NCBI RefSeq assembly: GCF_009805705.1 | Contig: NZ_VSMB01000016.1 | Span: forward strand, 24,089-88,088 | Length of the DNA stretch: 64,000 nucleotides | Reading direction: 5' to 3' | Origin: Ruania rhizosphaerae | Lineage (GTDB): Bacteria > Actinomycetota > Actinomycetes > Actinomycetales > Beutenbergiaceae | Shown: one piece after another, positions 55,146 through 64,000 of the stretch | Numbering within the stretch: position 1 is the stretch's first letter | How the letters are laid out: the number at the start of each line of letters is the position of its first letter | Notes under the pieces: generated by a model | Database searches by the model: none | What the model saw: only the letters and a program-made list of their open reading frames with translations | What the model was told of the DNA's origin: nothing | Program-made: the position numbers and the translations under genes

Positions 55146-55259
55146 ATGAAGGTCAAGCCGAGCGTCAAGAAGATCTGCGACAACTGCAAGGTCATCCGTC
55201 GTAGCGGGACCGTGCGCGTGATCTGCACGAACCTGCGGCACAAGCAGCGTCAGGGCTGA
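55146..55259 (+). CDS. rpmJ: 50S ribosomal protein L36 (zinc type)
   Basis: 37 residues with Cys11, Cys14, Cys27 and His32 as zinc ligands ([19 protein letters not shown]). AAAGGAA lies 6-12 nt upstream. Confidence 0.97.
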   Translation: MKVKPSVKKICDNCKVIRRSGTVRVICTNLRHKQRQG

Positions 55260-55413
55260 CAGCCCCGATGCACGTCGCGTCACCTCCGGTGACGCACCCA
55301 CAGCGCATCATCGTCCGTCGTCCGCGACGGCCCACCCCCGGTCGGAGGCCGGGGCCCGGAATATCCGGGGTGATGGTGCGGAAGACCTCCGCGACTCACA
55401 GGAGTGAGAACGA

Positions 55414-55791
55414 ATGGCACGACTCGTCGGTGTCGACCTCCCCCGCGACAAGCGGCTCGAGGTGGCACTCACCTACATCTTCGGTGTCGGACGCACCCGC
55501 GCGGCTGAGACTCTGAAGGCGACCGGGCTGAGCCCGGACCTGCGCGTCAAGGACCTGGGCGACAACGACGTCGTCGCCCTGCGTGACTACCTCGAGGCGA
55601 CCTACCAGCTGGAGGGTGACCTGCGGCGTGAGATTGCTGCGGACATCCGTCGCAAGGTCGAGATCGGGTGCTACCAGGGCCTGCGTCACCGTCGCGGGCT
55701 GCCCGTGCATGGGCAGCGCACCAAGACCAACGCCCGTACCCGCAAGGGTCCCAAGCGGACCGTCGCCGGCAAGAAGAAGGCCGGTCGCTAG
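55414..55791 (+). CDS. rpsM: 30S ribosomal protein S13
   Basis: 125 residues; [20 protein letters not shown] and [23 protein letters not shown] preceded by CAGGAG; the 154-bp gap before it holds small GC hairpins only. Confidence 0.98.
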   Translation: MARLVGVDLPRDKRLEVALTYIFGVGRTRAAETLKATGLSPDLRVKDLGDNDVVALRDYLEATYQLEGDLRREIAADIRRKVEIGCYQGLRHRRGLPVHGQRTKTNARTRKGPKRTVAGKKKAGR

Positions 55792-55866
55792 TAGTCCGAC
55801 GACGGCCGGCCCGACACCGCCGGCCCGTCCGGACCGACGACCTCACCGAAGAAAGAGAACGCACAG

Positions 55867-56274
55867 ATGCCTCCCAAGACTCGCCAGGCGACTGCCACGC
55901 GCAAGCCGCGCCGCAAGGAGAAGAAGAACGTCTCCCAGGGCAACGCCTACATCAAGTCCACCTTCAACAACACGATCGTCTCCATCACCGACCCGTCGGG
56001 TGCGGTGATCTCCTGGGCTTCCTCCGGCCAGGTCGGGTTCAAGGGGTCGCGCAAGTCGACCCCGTTCGCGGCCCAGCTCGCTGCCGAGGCTGCTGCTCGC
56101 AAGGCTCAGGAGCACGGGATGAAGAAGGTCGACGTGTTCGTCAAGGGCCCGGGTTCGGGCCGTGAGACAGCGATCCGCTCGCTGCAGGCGACCGGCCTTG
56201 AGGTCGGTTCGATCCAGGACGTGACACCGCAGGCGCACAACGGCTGCCGCCCGCCGAAGCGTCGTCGCGTCTGA
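55867..56274 (+). CDS. rpsK: 30S ribosomal protein S11
   Basis: 135 residues; [20 protein letters not shown] and [16 protein letters not shown] end. Platform protein. It is followed by rpoA without the rpsD seen in many bacteria. Confidence 0.98.
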   Translation: MPPKTRQATATRKPRRKEKKNVSQGNAYIKSTFNNTIVSITDPSGAVISWASSGQVGFKGSRKSTPFAAQLAAEAAARKAQEHGMKKVDVFVKGPGSGRETAIRSLQATGLEVGSIQDVTPQAHNGCRPPKRRRV

Positions 56275-56395
56275 TTCTCGTCCTGACGGCCGCGCGCCCA
56301 GGACCACCAGCACTGCAGGACCCCCTCGCCTGGACAGATGGGCGGGGGAGACGCACGGCGTCATATAGCGGACGCCTGCCGAAAGGACACTCACC

Positions 56396-57400
56396 GTGCT
56401 CATTGCACAGCGCCCCACCCTGACCGAGGACGTCGTCGACGAGTATCGCTCGCGCTTCGTCATCGAGCCGCTCGAGCCTGGCTTCGGATACACGCTCGGC
56501 AACTCCCTGCGCCGGACCCTTCTCTCCTCCATCCCTGGTGCAGCTGTCACCAGCATCCGGATCGACGGCGTGCTCCACGAGTTCTCCACGATCCCTGGTG
56601 TGAAGGAGGATGTCACCGAGATCATCCTCAACATCAAGAACATCGTGGTCTCGTCCGAGAACGACGAGCCGGTTGTGATGTACCTGCGCAAGCAGGGCCC
56701 AGGCACGGTCACTGCCGCTGACATCACCCCGCCGGCCGGAGTTGAGGTGCACAACCCGGAGCTGCACATCGCCACCATCAATGCCAAGGGCAAGGTGGAG
56801 ATCGAGCTGACCGTCGAGCGTGGCCGCGGCTATGTCTCGGCCGCGCAGAACAAGCCGTTCGATGCCGAGATCGGTCGAGTTCCCGTGGACTCGATCTACT
56901 CGCCGGTACTCAAGGTGACGTACAAGGTTGAGGCCACTCGTGTCGAGCAGCGTACGGACTTCGACCGACTGATCGTCGATGTCGAGACCAAGCGTTCCAT
57001 GGCCCCGCGTGACGCACTCGCCTCGGCTGGAAAGACCTTGGTGGAGTTGTTCGGTCTCGCTCGCGAGCTGAACGTCGAGGCCGAAGGAATCGAGATCGGC
57101 CCATCGCCGACCGACTCGGCCCTGGCCGAGGACCTCGCGCTGCCGATCGAGCAGCTGGACCTGACGATCCGTTCGTACAACTGCCTCAAGCGCGAAGGTA
57201 TCCACACCGTCGGTGAGCTCGTCGCACGCAGTGAGGCGGATCTGCTCGACATCCGCAACTTCGGCGCGAAGTCGATCACCGAGGTCAAGGAGAAGCTGGT
57301 CGGTCTCGGTCTGTCCCTGAAGGACAGCCCGGCCGACTTCGACCCGACGCTCGTGGCCAGCGCGTACGACGACGGCGACGACTTCGACGCCTACAACTGA
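56396..57400 (+). CDS. rpoA: DNA-directed RNA polymerase subunit alpha
   Basis: 334 residues. N-terminal dimerisation domain ([20 protein letters not shown]), C-terminal domain from about 245 ([20 protein letters not shown]) with DNA- and activator-binding determinants, then an acidic tail. GTG start with AAAGGA upstream. Confidence 0.98.
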   Translation: MLIAQRPTLTEDVVDEYRSRFVIEPLEPGFGYTLGNSLRRTLLSSIPGAAVTSIRIDGVLHEFSTIPGVKEDVTEIILNIKNIVVSSENDEPVVMYLRKQGPGTVTAADITPPAGVEVHNPELHIATINAKGKVEIELTVERGRGYVSAAQNKPFDAEIGRVPVDSIYSPVLKVTYKVEATRVEQRTDFDRLIVDVETKRSMAPRDALASAGKTLVELFGLARELNVEAEGIEIGPSPTDSALAEDLALPIEQLDLTIRSYNCLKREGIHTVGELVARSEADLLDIRNFGAKSITEVKEKLVGLGLSLKDSPADFDPTLVASAYDDGDDFDAYN

Positions 57401-57436
57401 GCAGCCGGCCCCATCAAGAAGAACTGAGGAAACATC

Positions 57437-58027
57437 ATGCCCAAGCCCACGAAGGGTCCTCGCCTCGGTGGCGGACCGGCGCACGAGCGGCTCATCCTGG
57501 CGAACATGGCCCAGTCTTTGTTCGAGCACCAGAGCATCCGTACCACGGAGGCCCGTGCGAAGCGGCTGCGCCCCTTGGCCGAACGGCTGATCACCAAGGC
57601 CAAGCGTGGCGACCTGCACGCGCGCCGTCAGGTACATGCCGTCCTCTCTCGCAAGGACATCGTGCACGTGCTGTTCGCTGAGATCGCTCCCGCGATGGCC
57701 GAGCGGCAGGGTGGCTACACCCGGATCACCAAGGTGGCTCCGCGCAAGGGCGACAACGCGCCCATGGCGGTCATCGAACTCGTGATGGAGCCGGTGAGCC
57801 CGAAGCAGGCCACGGTGAAGGAGGCCGAGGCGGCCGCCAAGCGTGCCGTCAAGGAGGATGCAGCAGCCGAGGCGACGGACGCCGGCGAGGAGCCTGCCGA
57901 CGAGGTCGTGACGGAGGAGCAGGCTCAGCCGGGCGACGAGGTTGAGACGGCGGACACCGTCGAGGAGACCGACGCCGACGAGGCTGACGAGTCCGCTGCT
58001 GACGAGTCTGACGAGGCCAGCAAGTAG
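57437..58027 (+). CDS. rplQ: 50S ribosomal protein L17, with acidic C-terminal tail
   Basis: 196 residues. Residues 1-120 are the L17 core ([20 protein letters not shown]); the rest is an Ala/Glu/Asp-rich tail ([17 protein letters not shown]), probably disordered. 36 bp after rpoA. Confidence 0.96.
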   Translation: MPKPTKGPRLGGGPAHERLILANMAQSLFEHQSIRTTEARAKRLRPLAERLITKAKRGDLHARRQVHAVLSRKDIVHVLFAEIAPAMAERQGGYTRITKVAPRKGDNAPMAVIELVMEPVSPKQATVKEAEAAAKRAVKEDAAAEATDAGEEPADEVVTEEQAQPGDEVETADTVEETDADEADESAADESDEASK

Positions 58028-58082
58028 AACTTCCTCCTTGTGGGGAATTGAGGCGATGACGGCCGGACCGGCCGATGCCTCG

Positions 58083-58139
58083 GCGAAGGGCCCGCACCGG
58101 GATGACCTCCTGGGTAGCGGGCCCTTCGCTGTGCCCGGT
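58083..58139 (+). terminator. terminator after rplQ
   Basis: 13-bp perfect stem (GCGAAGGGCCCGC with GCGGGCCCTTCGC) around a 31-nt loop with some inner pairing. Confidence 0.6.
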
Positions 58140-58171
58140 GTACCGCGTGGCCCGGTGTACCGCGTGCGGAC

Positions 58172-58177
58172 TAGGGT
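58172..58177 (+). promoter_or_regulatory. -10 box for a leaderless mRNA
   Basis: TAGGGT (TANNNT) 7 nt before the GTG start at 58185. Confidence 0.45.
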
Positions 58178-58184
58178 GCCATTC

Positions 58185-58892
58185 GTGAGTTCCATCACCG
58201 TGCTGCTTGTCCATGGCATCCGCACGTCGAGCTCGATGTGGGCCCGGGTCCAGGCGGACCTGGATGCTGCGGGCGTGCCGAGCATCGCTGTCGATCTCCC
58301 GGGCCATGGGCGGCGGATGACCGAGGAGTTCACTCTCGACGCCGCTGACGAGACGCTCGAACGAGCCGCAGCCGAGGCGCCGGGGCACGTCGTGCCGGTC
58401 GGCCTCTCGCTCGGCGGCTACCTCACCCTCAGGTGGGCCGCGCGGACCGATGTGTCCGTCGCAGGCGTGCTGGCCGCGTCGTGTGCGGTGCGCCCGCGTG
58501 GTCTCCCGCTGGCTGCCTATCTGGCGATCGCAGGACTGATCCATCAGCTTCCAGACCGCGGCAGGAGACTGCACGATCTCACGACCCACGCGATTCTGGG
58601 CGGTGTGGCTGCCCGTGAGGTCTCCGCGGGAGGTGTGGCTCTCGATGCGATGGTTCCGACCCTGCATGCCATGCGTGGGGTCGACCCTCTCGCCGACTTA
58701 GCACGTCTCGAGGTGCCGGTCTGGCTGGTGAACGGGGCCTGGGACCACTTCCGACTCCAAGAGTCCCGTTTCGCTCGTGCAGCGTCCTGCGCACGGCGGG
58801 TCCGGATACGCGGTGCCGGGCACGTCCTGACGGCGGATCGTCCGCATGAGCTGGCGCGGCTGGTGCGGACGCTGGTGCAGAGTGTGGCTTGA
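58185..58892 (+). CDS. alpha/beta hydrolase
   Basis: 235 residues: VLLVHGIRTSSSMW oxyanion region, nucleophile Ser in VGLSLGGYLTLRWA (GLSLG), candidate acid in VNGAWDHFRL and His in IRGAGHVLTADRPHELARLV. Substrate unknown. The frame is open upstream to about 57942, but the GTG at 58185 starts just before the first strand and has a leaderless-type promoter box. Confidence 0.82.
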   Translation: MSSITVLLVHGIRTSSSMWARVQADLDAAGVPSIAVDLPGHGRRMTEEFTLDAADETLERAAAEAPGHVVPVGLSLGGYLTLRWAARTDVSVAGVLAASCAVRPRGLPLAAYLAIAGLIHQLPDRGRRLHDLTTHAILGGVAAREVSAGGVALDAMVPTLHAMRGVDPLADLARLEVPVWLVNGAWDHFRLQESRFARAASCARRVRIRGAGHVLTADRPHELARLVRTLVQSVA

Positions 58893-58934
58893 CTGAGCAG
58901 GACGTCCTGGCGGAGTGGGCATGGCCCGGGTGGC

Positions 58935-59693
58935 TCAGGTGGTCAGGGACCAGACGCGGACCCCGCCGATGATTCCTGCGCTGTTCGGGACGATGACGAC
59001 GTCGTCATCCAGTTTGTCGAGCACTCCGGGCACGAGCCGGCGCGAGTTCCCGCCCCCGATGTAGAGCCGGTCCCACAGGTAGACCGGCCGCAGCGCATCG
59101 ACGACCCGCCGGATCCGCCGCGACCACATGGCGTCGCCGAGCCGCAGGCGTTCGTGCTCGCCCACGTACTCGTCGTAGGTGAGCCCCCAGCGCACTGGCC
59201 CCTGGGACAGCTCCTGGTGCGGGGCGAGGACACCGCCGTCGAAGAGCGCGTTCCCCAGCCCCGTACCGAAGGTGAGCATCAACTCCAGGCCGGCCCCGGC
59301 GATCACACCGGCTCCGTGTACCTCTGCATCGTTGAGGACGATCGCGGGCATGTCCAGTCGTTGAGAGATGGCCGCCCGCATATCGAAACCCGACCATGCC
59401 TGGACCAGTTCGGGGACCGGTCGCGTGCGAGGGCCCGCCCGGGTGATGTAGTGCGGTGTCGCCACCACGACTCCGTGACGGACCATGCCCGGCATGCCGA
59501 CAGTCACCCGGCCGGCCGGGGGCAGCTGGTCGGCCAGGTCGGCGATGACCTGGAGCAGGCGCTCCGGAGGAAGTGGGTAGGGGGTGGCGGCTCGGACGGG
59601 CTGCGCGTGCATGGTGCCGGCAGCATCGAGGACGGACGCTTTGATACCGCCCCCGCCGCAGTCGACGGCGAGCGTGGCCGGAGAGTCGTGCAC
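58935..59693 (-). CDS. ROK-family / polyphosphate-glucokinase-like sugar kinase
   Basis: 252 residues with the actin-like ATPase fold: phosphate-1 loop LAVDCGGGGIKASVLD at 8-23, VGMPGMV, LNDAEVHGAGV with the sugar-contacting Asp region, and the adenosine motif LTFGTGLGNALFDGG. Similar to PpgK-type polyphosphate/ATP glucokinases of Actinobacteria, but the phosphate donor and sugar cannot be decided. Start at GTG 59693 because the upstream frame is not protein-like and a TACAGT box lies 7 nt before it. Confidence 0.82.
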   Translation of the reverse strand: MHDSPATLAVDCGGGGIKASVLDAAGTMHAQPVRAATPYPLPPERLLQVIADLADQLPPAGRVTVGMPGMVRHGVVVATPHYITRAGPRTRPVPELVQAWSGFDMRAAISQRLDMPAIVLNDAEVHGAGVIAGAGLELMLTFGTGLGNALFDGGVLAPHQELSQGPVRWGLTYDEYVGEHERLRLGDAMWSRRIRRVVDALRPVYLWDRLYIGGGNSRRLVPGVLDKLDDDVVIVPNSAGIIGGVRVWSLTT

Positions 59694-59700
59694 GCGTCGC

Positions 59701-59706
59701 ACTGTA
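59701..59706 (-). promoter_or_regulatory. -10 box for a leaderless ROK kinase mRNA
   Basis: TACAGT on the minus strand, 7 nt before the GTG at 59693. Confidence 0.45.
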
Positions 59707-59800
59707 CGCCACCGATGCCGTGCGGCGGATCGGACGCGATCGGTGGGAATGGTGCGAACGTGCGTGCCCGACGGCACACCATCTGTGATGGACTGATGTC

Positions 59801-60724
59801 GTGTCGTCCTCCACCACGTCGCTCGATCACCCGACAGAACTGCTCCGGGTGCGCCTGGATCTGGCCTACGACGGCACGGAGTTCTCGGGTTGGGCTGCCC
59901 AGCCGCGTCTGCGCACGGTCGAGGGCGAGCTGACCTCGGCCCTCGTGCGAGTACTGCGACTGGACGAGCTACGGGTGACGGTGGCAGGCCGGACCGATGC
60001 GGGGGTGCACGCGCGTGGGCAGGTCGTACACCTGGACATTCCGGCACCGGTCTGGTGGGCAACGCCTGGGAGGAGCGACCGGCCGCCGGGGGAGGCCCTG
60101 GTGCGTCGACTCGCGGCCGTCCTGCCCGAGGACGTGCGCGTCCGGTCAGCGCAGGTAGCGCCCCCCGGCTTCGATGCCCGGTTCTCGGCCGTGTGGCGAC
60201 GCTACGCGTACCGCATTGCCGACCGCGACAGTCTGCATGATCCGCTCTCGCGGAGGTGTGTGACGTGGCACCGTCGCATGCTGGATGTGGGGGCGATGGA
60301 CCTCGCCGTTCGTCTTCTCATGGGCGAGCACGACTTTGCCGCCTACTGCAAGCCGCGGCCCGGCGCGACCACGATCCGCACCCTGCAGGAGCTCCGATGG
60401 GTGCGGGACGAGGCTGGGCTTGCGGTAGCGCACGTACGCGCGGACGCGTTCTGTCACTCGATGGTGCGCGCACTGGTGGGTGCCAGCATCGCGGTCGGTG
60501 AGGGACGCCGTCCTGTGGACTGGCCGGCTGAGGTGCTACGGGTGGGGGATCGCGATCCCGCCGTGGGTGTGGCACCGGCGCGTGGGCTCGCGCTCGAAGA
60601 GGTCGGCTACCCGCCGCCATCGGAGCTCGCTGAACGCGCGCGCACGGCTCGCGCCGTGCGGACACTCCCCAGGGAAGACGCCAGCGCAGCGGCACGTGAC
60701 GTAGATCCCTCGTCCGCGCTTTGA
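59801..60724 (+). CDS. truA: tRNA pseudouridine synthase A
   Basis: 307 residues; makes pseudouridine at tRNA positions 38-40. [18 protein letters not shown], catalytic Asp in [22 protein letters not shown] and [20 protein letters not shown] start. Its stop codon lies within the -35 box of the next operon. Confidence 0.95.
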   Translation: MSSSTTSLDHPTELLRVRLDLAYDGTEFSGWAAQPRLRTVEGELTSALVRVLRLDELRVTVAGRTDAGVHARGQVVHLDIPAPVWWATPGRSDRPPGEALVRRLAAVLPEDVRVRSAQVAPPGFDARFSAVWRRYAYRIADRDSLHDPLSRRCVTWHRRMLDVGAMDLAVRLLMGEHDFAAYCKPRPGATTIRTLQELRWVRDEAGLAVAHVRADAFCHSMVRALVGASIAVGEGRRPVDWPAEVLRVGDRDPAVGVAPARGLALEEVGYPPPSELAERARTARAVRTLPREDASAAARDVDPSSAL

Positions 60725-60750
60725 CCGCTCCGGGCGCCGCGCAGTACTCT
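60721..60750 (+). promoter_or_regulatory. promoter of rplM-rpsI
   Basis: TTGACC (60721-60726), 18-bp spacer, TACTCT (60745-60750). The -35 overlaps the truA stop TGA. Leader of about 165 nt to rplM, with several small GC stems but no recognised leader family. Confidence 0.7.
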
Positions 60751-60922
60751 TATGAGTCGTTGTGCGTCCATGCACGCTGGTCGGTGCCTCCCACTCACCG
60801 GTCCGGGACCTTCTGGACGCTCACCGCCGTAGAAGTGACCAGAGGGATCCGCTTCCACTGCGAGCGCACCGCGCCGCGGTGAGTGATCCCCGCAGACCAG
60901 CAGAGAAACGAAGGCTACGACC

Positions 60923-61366
60923 GTGCGTACGTACACCCCCAAGCCCGGCGACACCGAGCACTCCTGGTACGTCATCGACGCTACCGATGTGGTGCTCGGG
61001 CGACTGGCGAGCCACGCTGCCGCACTGTTGCGTGGCAAGCACAAGCCCACCTTCGCGCCGCACGTGGACGGCGGTGACTTCGTCATCGTCGTGAACGCCG
61101 ACAAGGTCGCGCTCACCGGCGCGAAGCGGGACACGAAGATCGCCTACCGACACTCCGGATACCCGGGTGGTCTGAAGGCGACGAACTACGCCGAGCTCCT
61201 CGAGAAGAACCCTGAGCGGGCTGTGGAGAAGGCGATCCGGGGCATGATCCCCAAGACTCGACTGGGCCGTGCCCAGCTGAGCAAGCTCAAGGTCTACCGC
61301 GGGGCCGAGCACCCGCACGGTGCGCAGAAGCCGGAGACCTTTGAGATCACCCAGGTCGCGCAGTAA
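60923..61366 (+). CDS. rplM: 50S ribosomal protein L13
   Basis: 147 residues; [20 protein letters not shown] and [23 protein letters not shown] start, CGAAGG upstream. Early assembly protein. Confidence 0.98.
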   Translation: MRTYTPKPGDTEHSWYVIDATDVVLGRLASHAAALLRGKHKPTFAPHVDGGDFVIVVNADKVALTGAKRDTKIAYRHSGYPGGLKATNYAELLEKNPERAVEKAIRGMIPKTRLGRAQLSKLKVYRGAEHPHGAQKPETFEITQVAQ

Positions 61367-61408
61367 CGCGACGCCCGCGAGACTGACGCACTGAACGAGG
61401 AGAACCCC

Positions 61409-61900
61409 GTGTCCCAGACGACTGCCGAGACCCAGGAGCTTGAGGGCGAGGCCCCGAGCTCATACACCTCCGAGAGCGCCGCCCCGACCACCGGAGGTGG
61501 AAGTTCGCTGACCGCACCCGGCCAGGCCCTCGGCCGCCGCAAGGAGGCTGTCGCCCGTGCACGCCTGGTGCCGGGCACCGGAACCTGGAAGGTCAACGGG
61601 CGTACGCTCGAGGACTACTTCCCGAACAAGCTCCACCAGCAGCTTGTGAACTCGCCGTTCACTTTGCTGGACCTTGAGGGCCGCTTCGATGTGGTTGCCC
61701 GGATCGACGGTGGTGGCCCGTCCGGTCAGGCGGGCGCATTGCGCCTGGCGATCGCCCGCGCGCTCAATGAGATCGACGGGGAGTCCAACCGGCCGGCGCT
61801 CAAGCGTGCAGGCTTCCTCACCCGGGACGCCCGCGTGACCGAGAGCAAGAAGGCTGGTCTGAAGAAGGCCCGTAAGGCGCCGCAGTACTCCAAGCGCTGA
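61409..61900 (+). CDS. rpsI: 30S ribosomal protein S9, with N-terminal extension
   Basis: 163 residues; about 35 low-complexity N-terminal residues precede [20 protein letters not shown]. The C-terminal [12 protein letters not shown] reaches the P-site tRNA. GTG start with GAGGAG upstream, 42 bp after rplM. Confidence 0.97.
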   Translation: MSQTTAETQELEGEAPSSYTSESAAPTTGGGSSLTAPGQALGRRKEAVARARLVPGTGTWKVNGRTLEDYFPNKLHQQLVNSPFTLLDLEGRFDVVARIDGGGPSGQAGALRLAIARALNEIDGESNRPALKRAGFLTRDARVTESKKAGLKKARKAPQYSKR

Positions 61901-61915
61901 CGCGCTGATGGCATG

Positions 61916-61953
61916 GGCCCCGGACGACCGTTCCTGGTTGTCCGGGGCCTTGT
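61916..61953 (+). terminator. terminator after rpsI
   Basis: 14-bp stem (GGCCCCGGACGACC with GGTTGTCCGGGGCC, one G-T pair), loop GTTCCT, then TTGT. Confidence 0.75.
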
Positions 61954-62004
61954 CGTGTATCACCTGGTCCGACCGGACCGCACTCTCAGGGAAAGGACGA
62001 ACGG

Positions 62005-63351
62005 ATGGCTCGGCTTTTCGGGACCGACGGTGTTCGAGGACTTGCCAACCGCGAGGTGACGGCGTCGCTCGCGTTGCAACTGGGGACGGCAGCCGCGCAC
62101 GTGGTCGCCGAACGAACGCAGGGACATCGCCCGCGGGCGATCGTGGGACGCGACCCGCGGGTGTCGGGGCAGTTCCTCTCCGCCGCTGTGATTGCGGGTC
62201 TGGCCAGCGCTGGCGTCGATGTCGAGGATCTCGGTGTGTTGCCGACCCCGGCGGTCGCCCATCTGACCAGCGCTGAGAACGTCGACCTCGCCGTGATGAT
62301 CTCGGCATCGCACAATGCCATGCCCGATAACGGCATCAAGTTCTTCGCCCGCGGTGGTCTCAAACTCGCAGACGATATCGAGGATGCGATCGAGGCGAGG
62401 CTCTCGGAGGCGTGGAACCTGCCGACGGGCGCAGACGTCGGTCACGTGACCATGAACCGGGGAGCGGCGGGAGACGCCTATGTCGAGCATCTTCTCGGAA
62501 GTATCGACACAGATCTCACCGGGCTTCGAATCGCGGTGGACTGCGCCAACGGTGCGGCGAGTGAGGTGGGACCCGCGGCGTTGCGTGCGGCCGGTGCCGA
62601 TGTGGTGGTCATCAACGCCTCTCCTGACGGGCGCAACATCAATGAGAAGTGCGGGTCGACTCACCCGGAGCAGCTGCAGGCCGTGACTGTGGCGTCCGAG
62701 GCGGATTTCGGTGTCGCCTTCGACGGTGATGCCGACCGATGCTTGGCGGTGGATCACAACGGCGATCTGATCGACGGCGATCAGATCATGGGAATCCTCG
62801 CCGTCGCGATGAACGAGTCGGGCCGGCTCTCCGACAGCACACTGGTCGTGACCGTGATGAGCAACCTGGGCCTCACCTTGGCGATGCGTGAGGCGGGAAT
62901 CCGGATCGAGCAGACCGGAGTGGGGGATCGGTACGTGCTCGAGAGGATGCGAGCCGGCGGCTATGACTTGGGTGGTGAGCAGTCCGGGCACATCATCCTT
63001 GCCAGGCATGCCACGACCGGAGACGGTGTGTTGACGTCTCTGCACCTCGCAGCGCGGGTGGCACAGACCAAGCGCACGCTCGCGGACCTGGCGGCGGTGA
63101 TGACGCGGTTGCCGCAGGTGCTTGAGAACGTACGCGGAGTGGACAAGAACCGGGTGGGTCAGGATCCGGTCCTGGCTGAGGCGATCGCGGAGACCGAGCG
63201 CAGGCTCGGCGATAGTGGGCGCGTGCTGTTGCGATCCTCCGGTACGGAGCCGCTGGTGCGGGTGATGGTCGAAGCAGCCACGCATGAGCAGGCCGAGCGT
63301 GAAGCCGCGCTCCTCAGCGAGGTTGTGCGCACGCAGCTGAGCATGGGATGA
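62005..63351 (+). CDS. glmM: phosphoglucosamine mutase
   Basis: 448 residues; converts GlcN-6-P to GlcN-1-P for UDP-GlcNAc, upstream of MurB's pathway. Phosphoserine loop [12 protein letters not shown] (Ser102), metal loop AFDGDADRC, sugar loop GGEQSGHI and phosphate loop [17 protein letters not shown] with GGAAAGGA upstream. Confidence 0.97.
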   Translation: MARLFGTDGVRGLANREVTASLALQLGTAAAHVVAERTQGHRPRAIVGRDPRVSGQFLSAAVIAGLASAGVDVEDLGVLPTPAVAHLTSAENVDLAVMISASHNAMPDNGIKFFARGGLKLADDIEDAIEARLSEAWNLPTGADVGHVTMNRGAAGDAYVEHLLGSIDTDLTGLRIAVDCANGAASEVGPAALRAAGADVVVINASPDGRNINEKCGSTHPEQLQAVTVASEADFGVAFDGDADRCLAVDHNGDLIDGDQIMGILAVAMNESGRLSDSTLVVTVMSNLGLTLAMREAGIRIEQTGVGDRYVLERMRAGGYDLGGEQSGHIILARHATTGDGVLTSLHLAARVAQTKRTLADLAAVMTRLPQVLENVRGVDKNRVGQDPVLAEAIAETERRLGDSGRVLLRSSGTEPLVRVMVEAATHEQAEREAALLSEVVRTQLSMG

Positions 63352-63717
63352 CTCCAGGGACCCCTGGGATGGGTCCGCTGGGATAGACCGAGATGGGCCG
63401 CACCGGAAAGCCCGGCGCCACAGATGCCCGGTGCCGACGCACCTCACCTGCGTCGGCACCGGGCATCAGCACATGCGCAGGACGATCTGCGGCTCGGAGG
63501 CCGGCCGTGAGCGCGCAGGCTCGAGAGGCAAACAGTGCATGTGTCGTGAACCACATGTTGTGCCAACCGCCCCGAGGAATGCTCCCCGGCGGCTGATCCT
63601 GGACCCAGTCCGGCAGGCGGACTGGGTGCACGAATGGCGGAATCCTGCGGCTGACGGCGTGCGGGAAGGCGACAGGGCCGGTCGCTGGTCGCGGCCCCGG
63701 ACCCGCTGGCGTTGGAT
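63352..63717. other. glmM - rRNA operon intergenic region
   Basis: No gene is supported in this stretch. The only clear structure is the terminator at 63423-63467. Confidence 0.55.
63423..63467. terminator. 19-bp perfect terminator hairpin
   Basis: GATGCCCGGTGCCGACGCA pairs perfectly with its complement across a 7-nt loop; it ends glmM transcription and insulates the rRNA promoter. No T-tract. Confidence 0.7.
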
Positions 63718-63746
63718 TTGACCCGACCGGGGAAGGTGCGTAATGT
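63718..63746 (+). promoter_or_regulatory. rRNA operon promoter
   Basis: TTGACC (63718-63723), 17-bp spacer, TAATGT (63741-63746): near-consensus, the strongest promoter seen in the window. Confidence 0.75.
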
Positions 63747-63753
63747 ATCTACT

Positions 63754-64000
63754 CGTTGCCCCGGAGCAAGGGAGAAGCGGACACCGACTAGGTGGCCGAT
63801 CCCGCCGGAGCGGCCCTCGGATCGATCAAAGTCAGCCATGTGCGGATGAGATCGCCGGACGAGGAGGTGCGACGAAGAGTCGCAGCGACTGGTACGGTCT
63901 ACGAGGTCAGCGAGAAGCCCCATCGGGGCGTGCATAGAGCACGGTCTGAAGGTGCGCGTTCGTTGTTTGAGAACTCAACAGTGTGTTTGTAGTGATTGAT
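63754..64000 (+). ncRNA. 16S rRNA precursor leader (3' end outside window)
   Basis: Leader downstream of the rRNA promoter. The segment GTTTGAGAACTCAACAGTGT (63965-63984) is the conserved antitermination/processing sequence found just before actinobacterial 16S genes. Mature 16S should start beyond base 64000. Confidence 0.75.

Noticed and set aside
57942..58184. Upstream start of the 58185 hydrolase overlapping rplQ
   Set aside because: It would cover the rplQ terminator and encode low-complexity sequence; the GTG at 58185 fits the fold and has a TAGGGT box.
59694..60062. 123-residue N-terminal extension of the ROK kinase
   Set aside because: It lies antisense to truA, is Arg/Pro-rich, and the nucleotide-binding loop begins only eight residues after GTG 59693.

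Overview
The window is high-GC chromosomal DNA from an actinobacterium, most probably a member of the Micrococcales (the Georgenia / Ruania / Beutenbergia neighbourhood is a guess from gene order, not a database result). Supporting signs are the GC-rich codons, many GTG and TTG starts, TTG-started rpoB and rpoC, leaderless genes with a TANNNT box 7-8 nt before the start codon, a mycothiol-type arsenate reductase-like protein, and the fused rpoBC - str - S10 - spc - alpha ribosomal super-cluster. Rifampicin and streptomycin target regions (RpoB residues around SQFMDQNN and [10 protein letters not shown]; RpsL K43 and K88 contexts) look wild type.

Layout. 1-7144 is mostly respiratory and housekeeping: the end of nuoN, a polyprenyl diphosphate synthase, an ArsC-like phosphatase, RarD, a ferredoxin-NADP reductase, HtpX and YajQ. 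7242-7963 holds tRNA-Tyr, tRNA-Thr, tRNA-Met and rpmG. Two MaoC-type dehydratases follow, then a LacI regulator with a divergent MFS transporter, murB, an alpha/beta hydrolase overlapping adenosine deaminase, a phosphotransferase-like gene and two paralogous small secreted or anchored Ser/Pro/Ala-rich proteins, facing an OmpR-type two-component system. 19270-23683 is tRNA-Trp - secE - nusG - rplK - rplA - rplJ - rplL. 24076-36609 is rpoB-rpoC and rpsL-rpsG-fusA-tuf. 37022-46726 is the S10/spc ribosomal protein cluster. 46938-58027 is secY-adk-map, then two large overlapping MalT/LAL-type LuxR regulators, then infA-rpmJ-rpsM-rpsK-rpoA-rplQ (no rpsD). 58185-63351 has a hydrolase, a ROK/polyphosphate-glucokinase-like kinase, truA, rplM-rpsI and glmM. 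The window ends inside the promoter/leader of a ribosomal RNA operon whose 16S gene lies just outside.

Most of the window is the gene-expression core: RNA polymerase subunits, translation factors, 31 ribosomal proteins, Sec translocon parts and tRNAs. The unusual content is between genes and in small insertions: (i) an array of GGGGCTTCGCCCC-type hairpins between nusG and rplK; (ii) an identical 24-nt hairpin box in the leaders of both rpsL and rpsJ; (iii) a dyad ATGAGA-N4-TCTCAT and CTCATnG repeats at 11-bp spacing that tie the two-component system to the two Ser/Pro-rich proteins and the phosphotransferase gene; (iv) a tandem pair of STAND-type LuxR regulators inside the otherwise conserved map-infA junction, the second with a degraded P-loop; and (v) two copies of a 55-bp palindromic element. 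No CRISPR, prophage or insertion sequence was seen.
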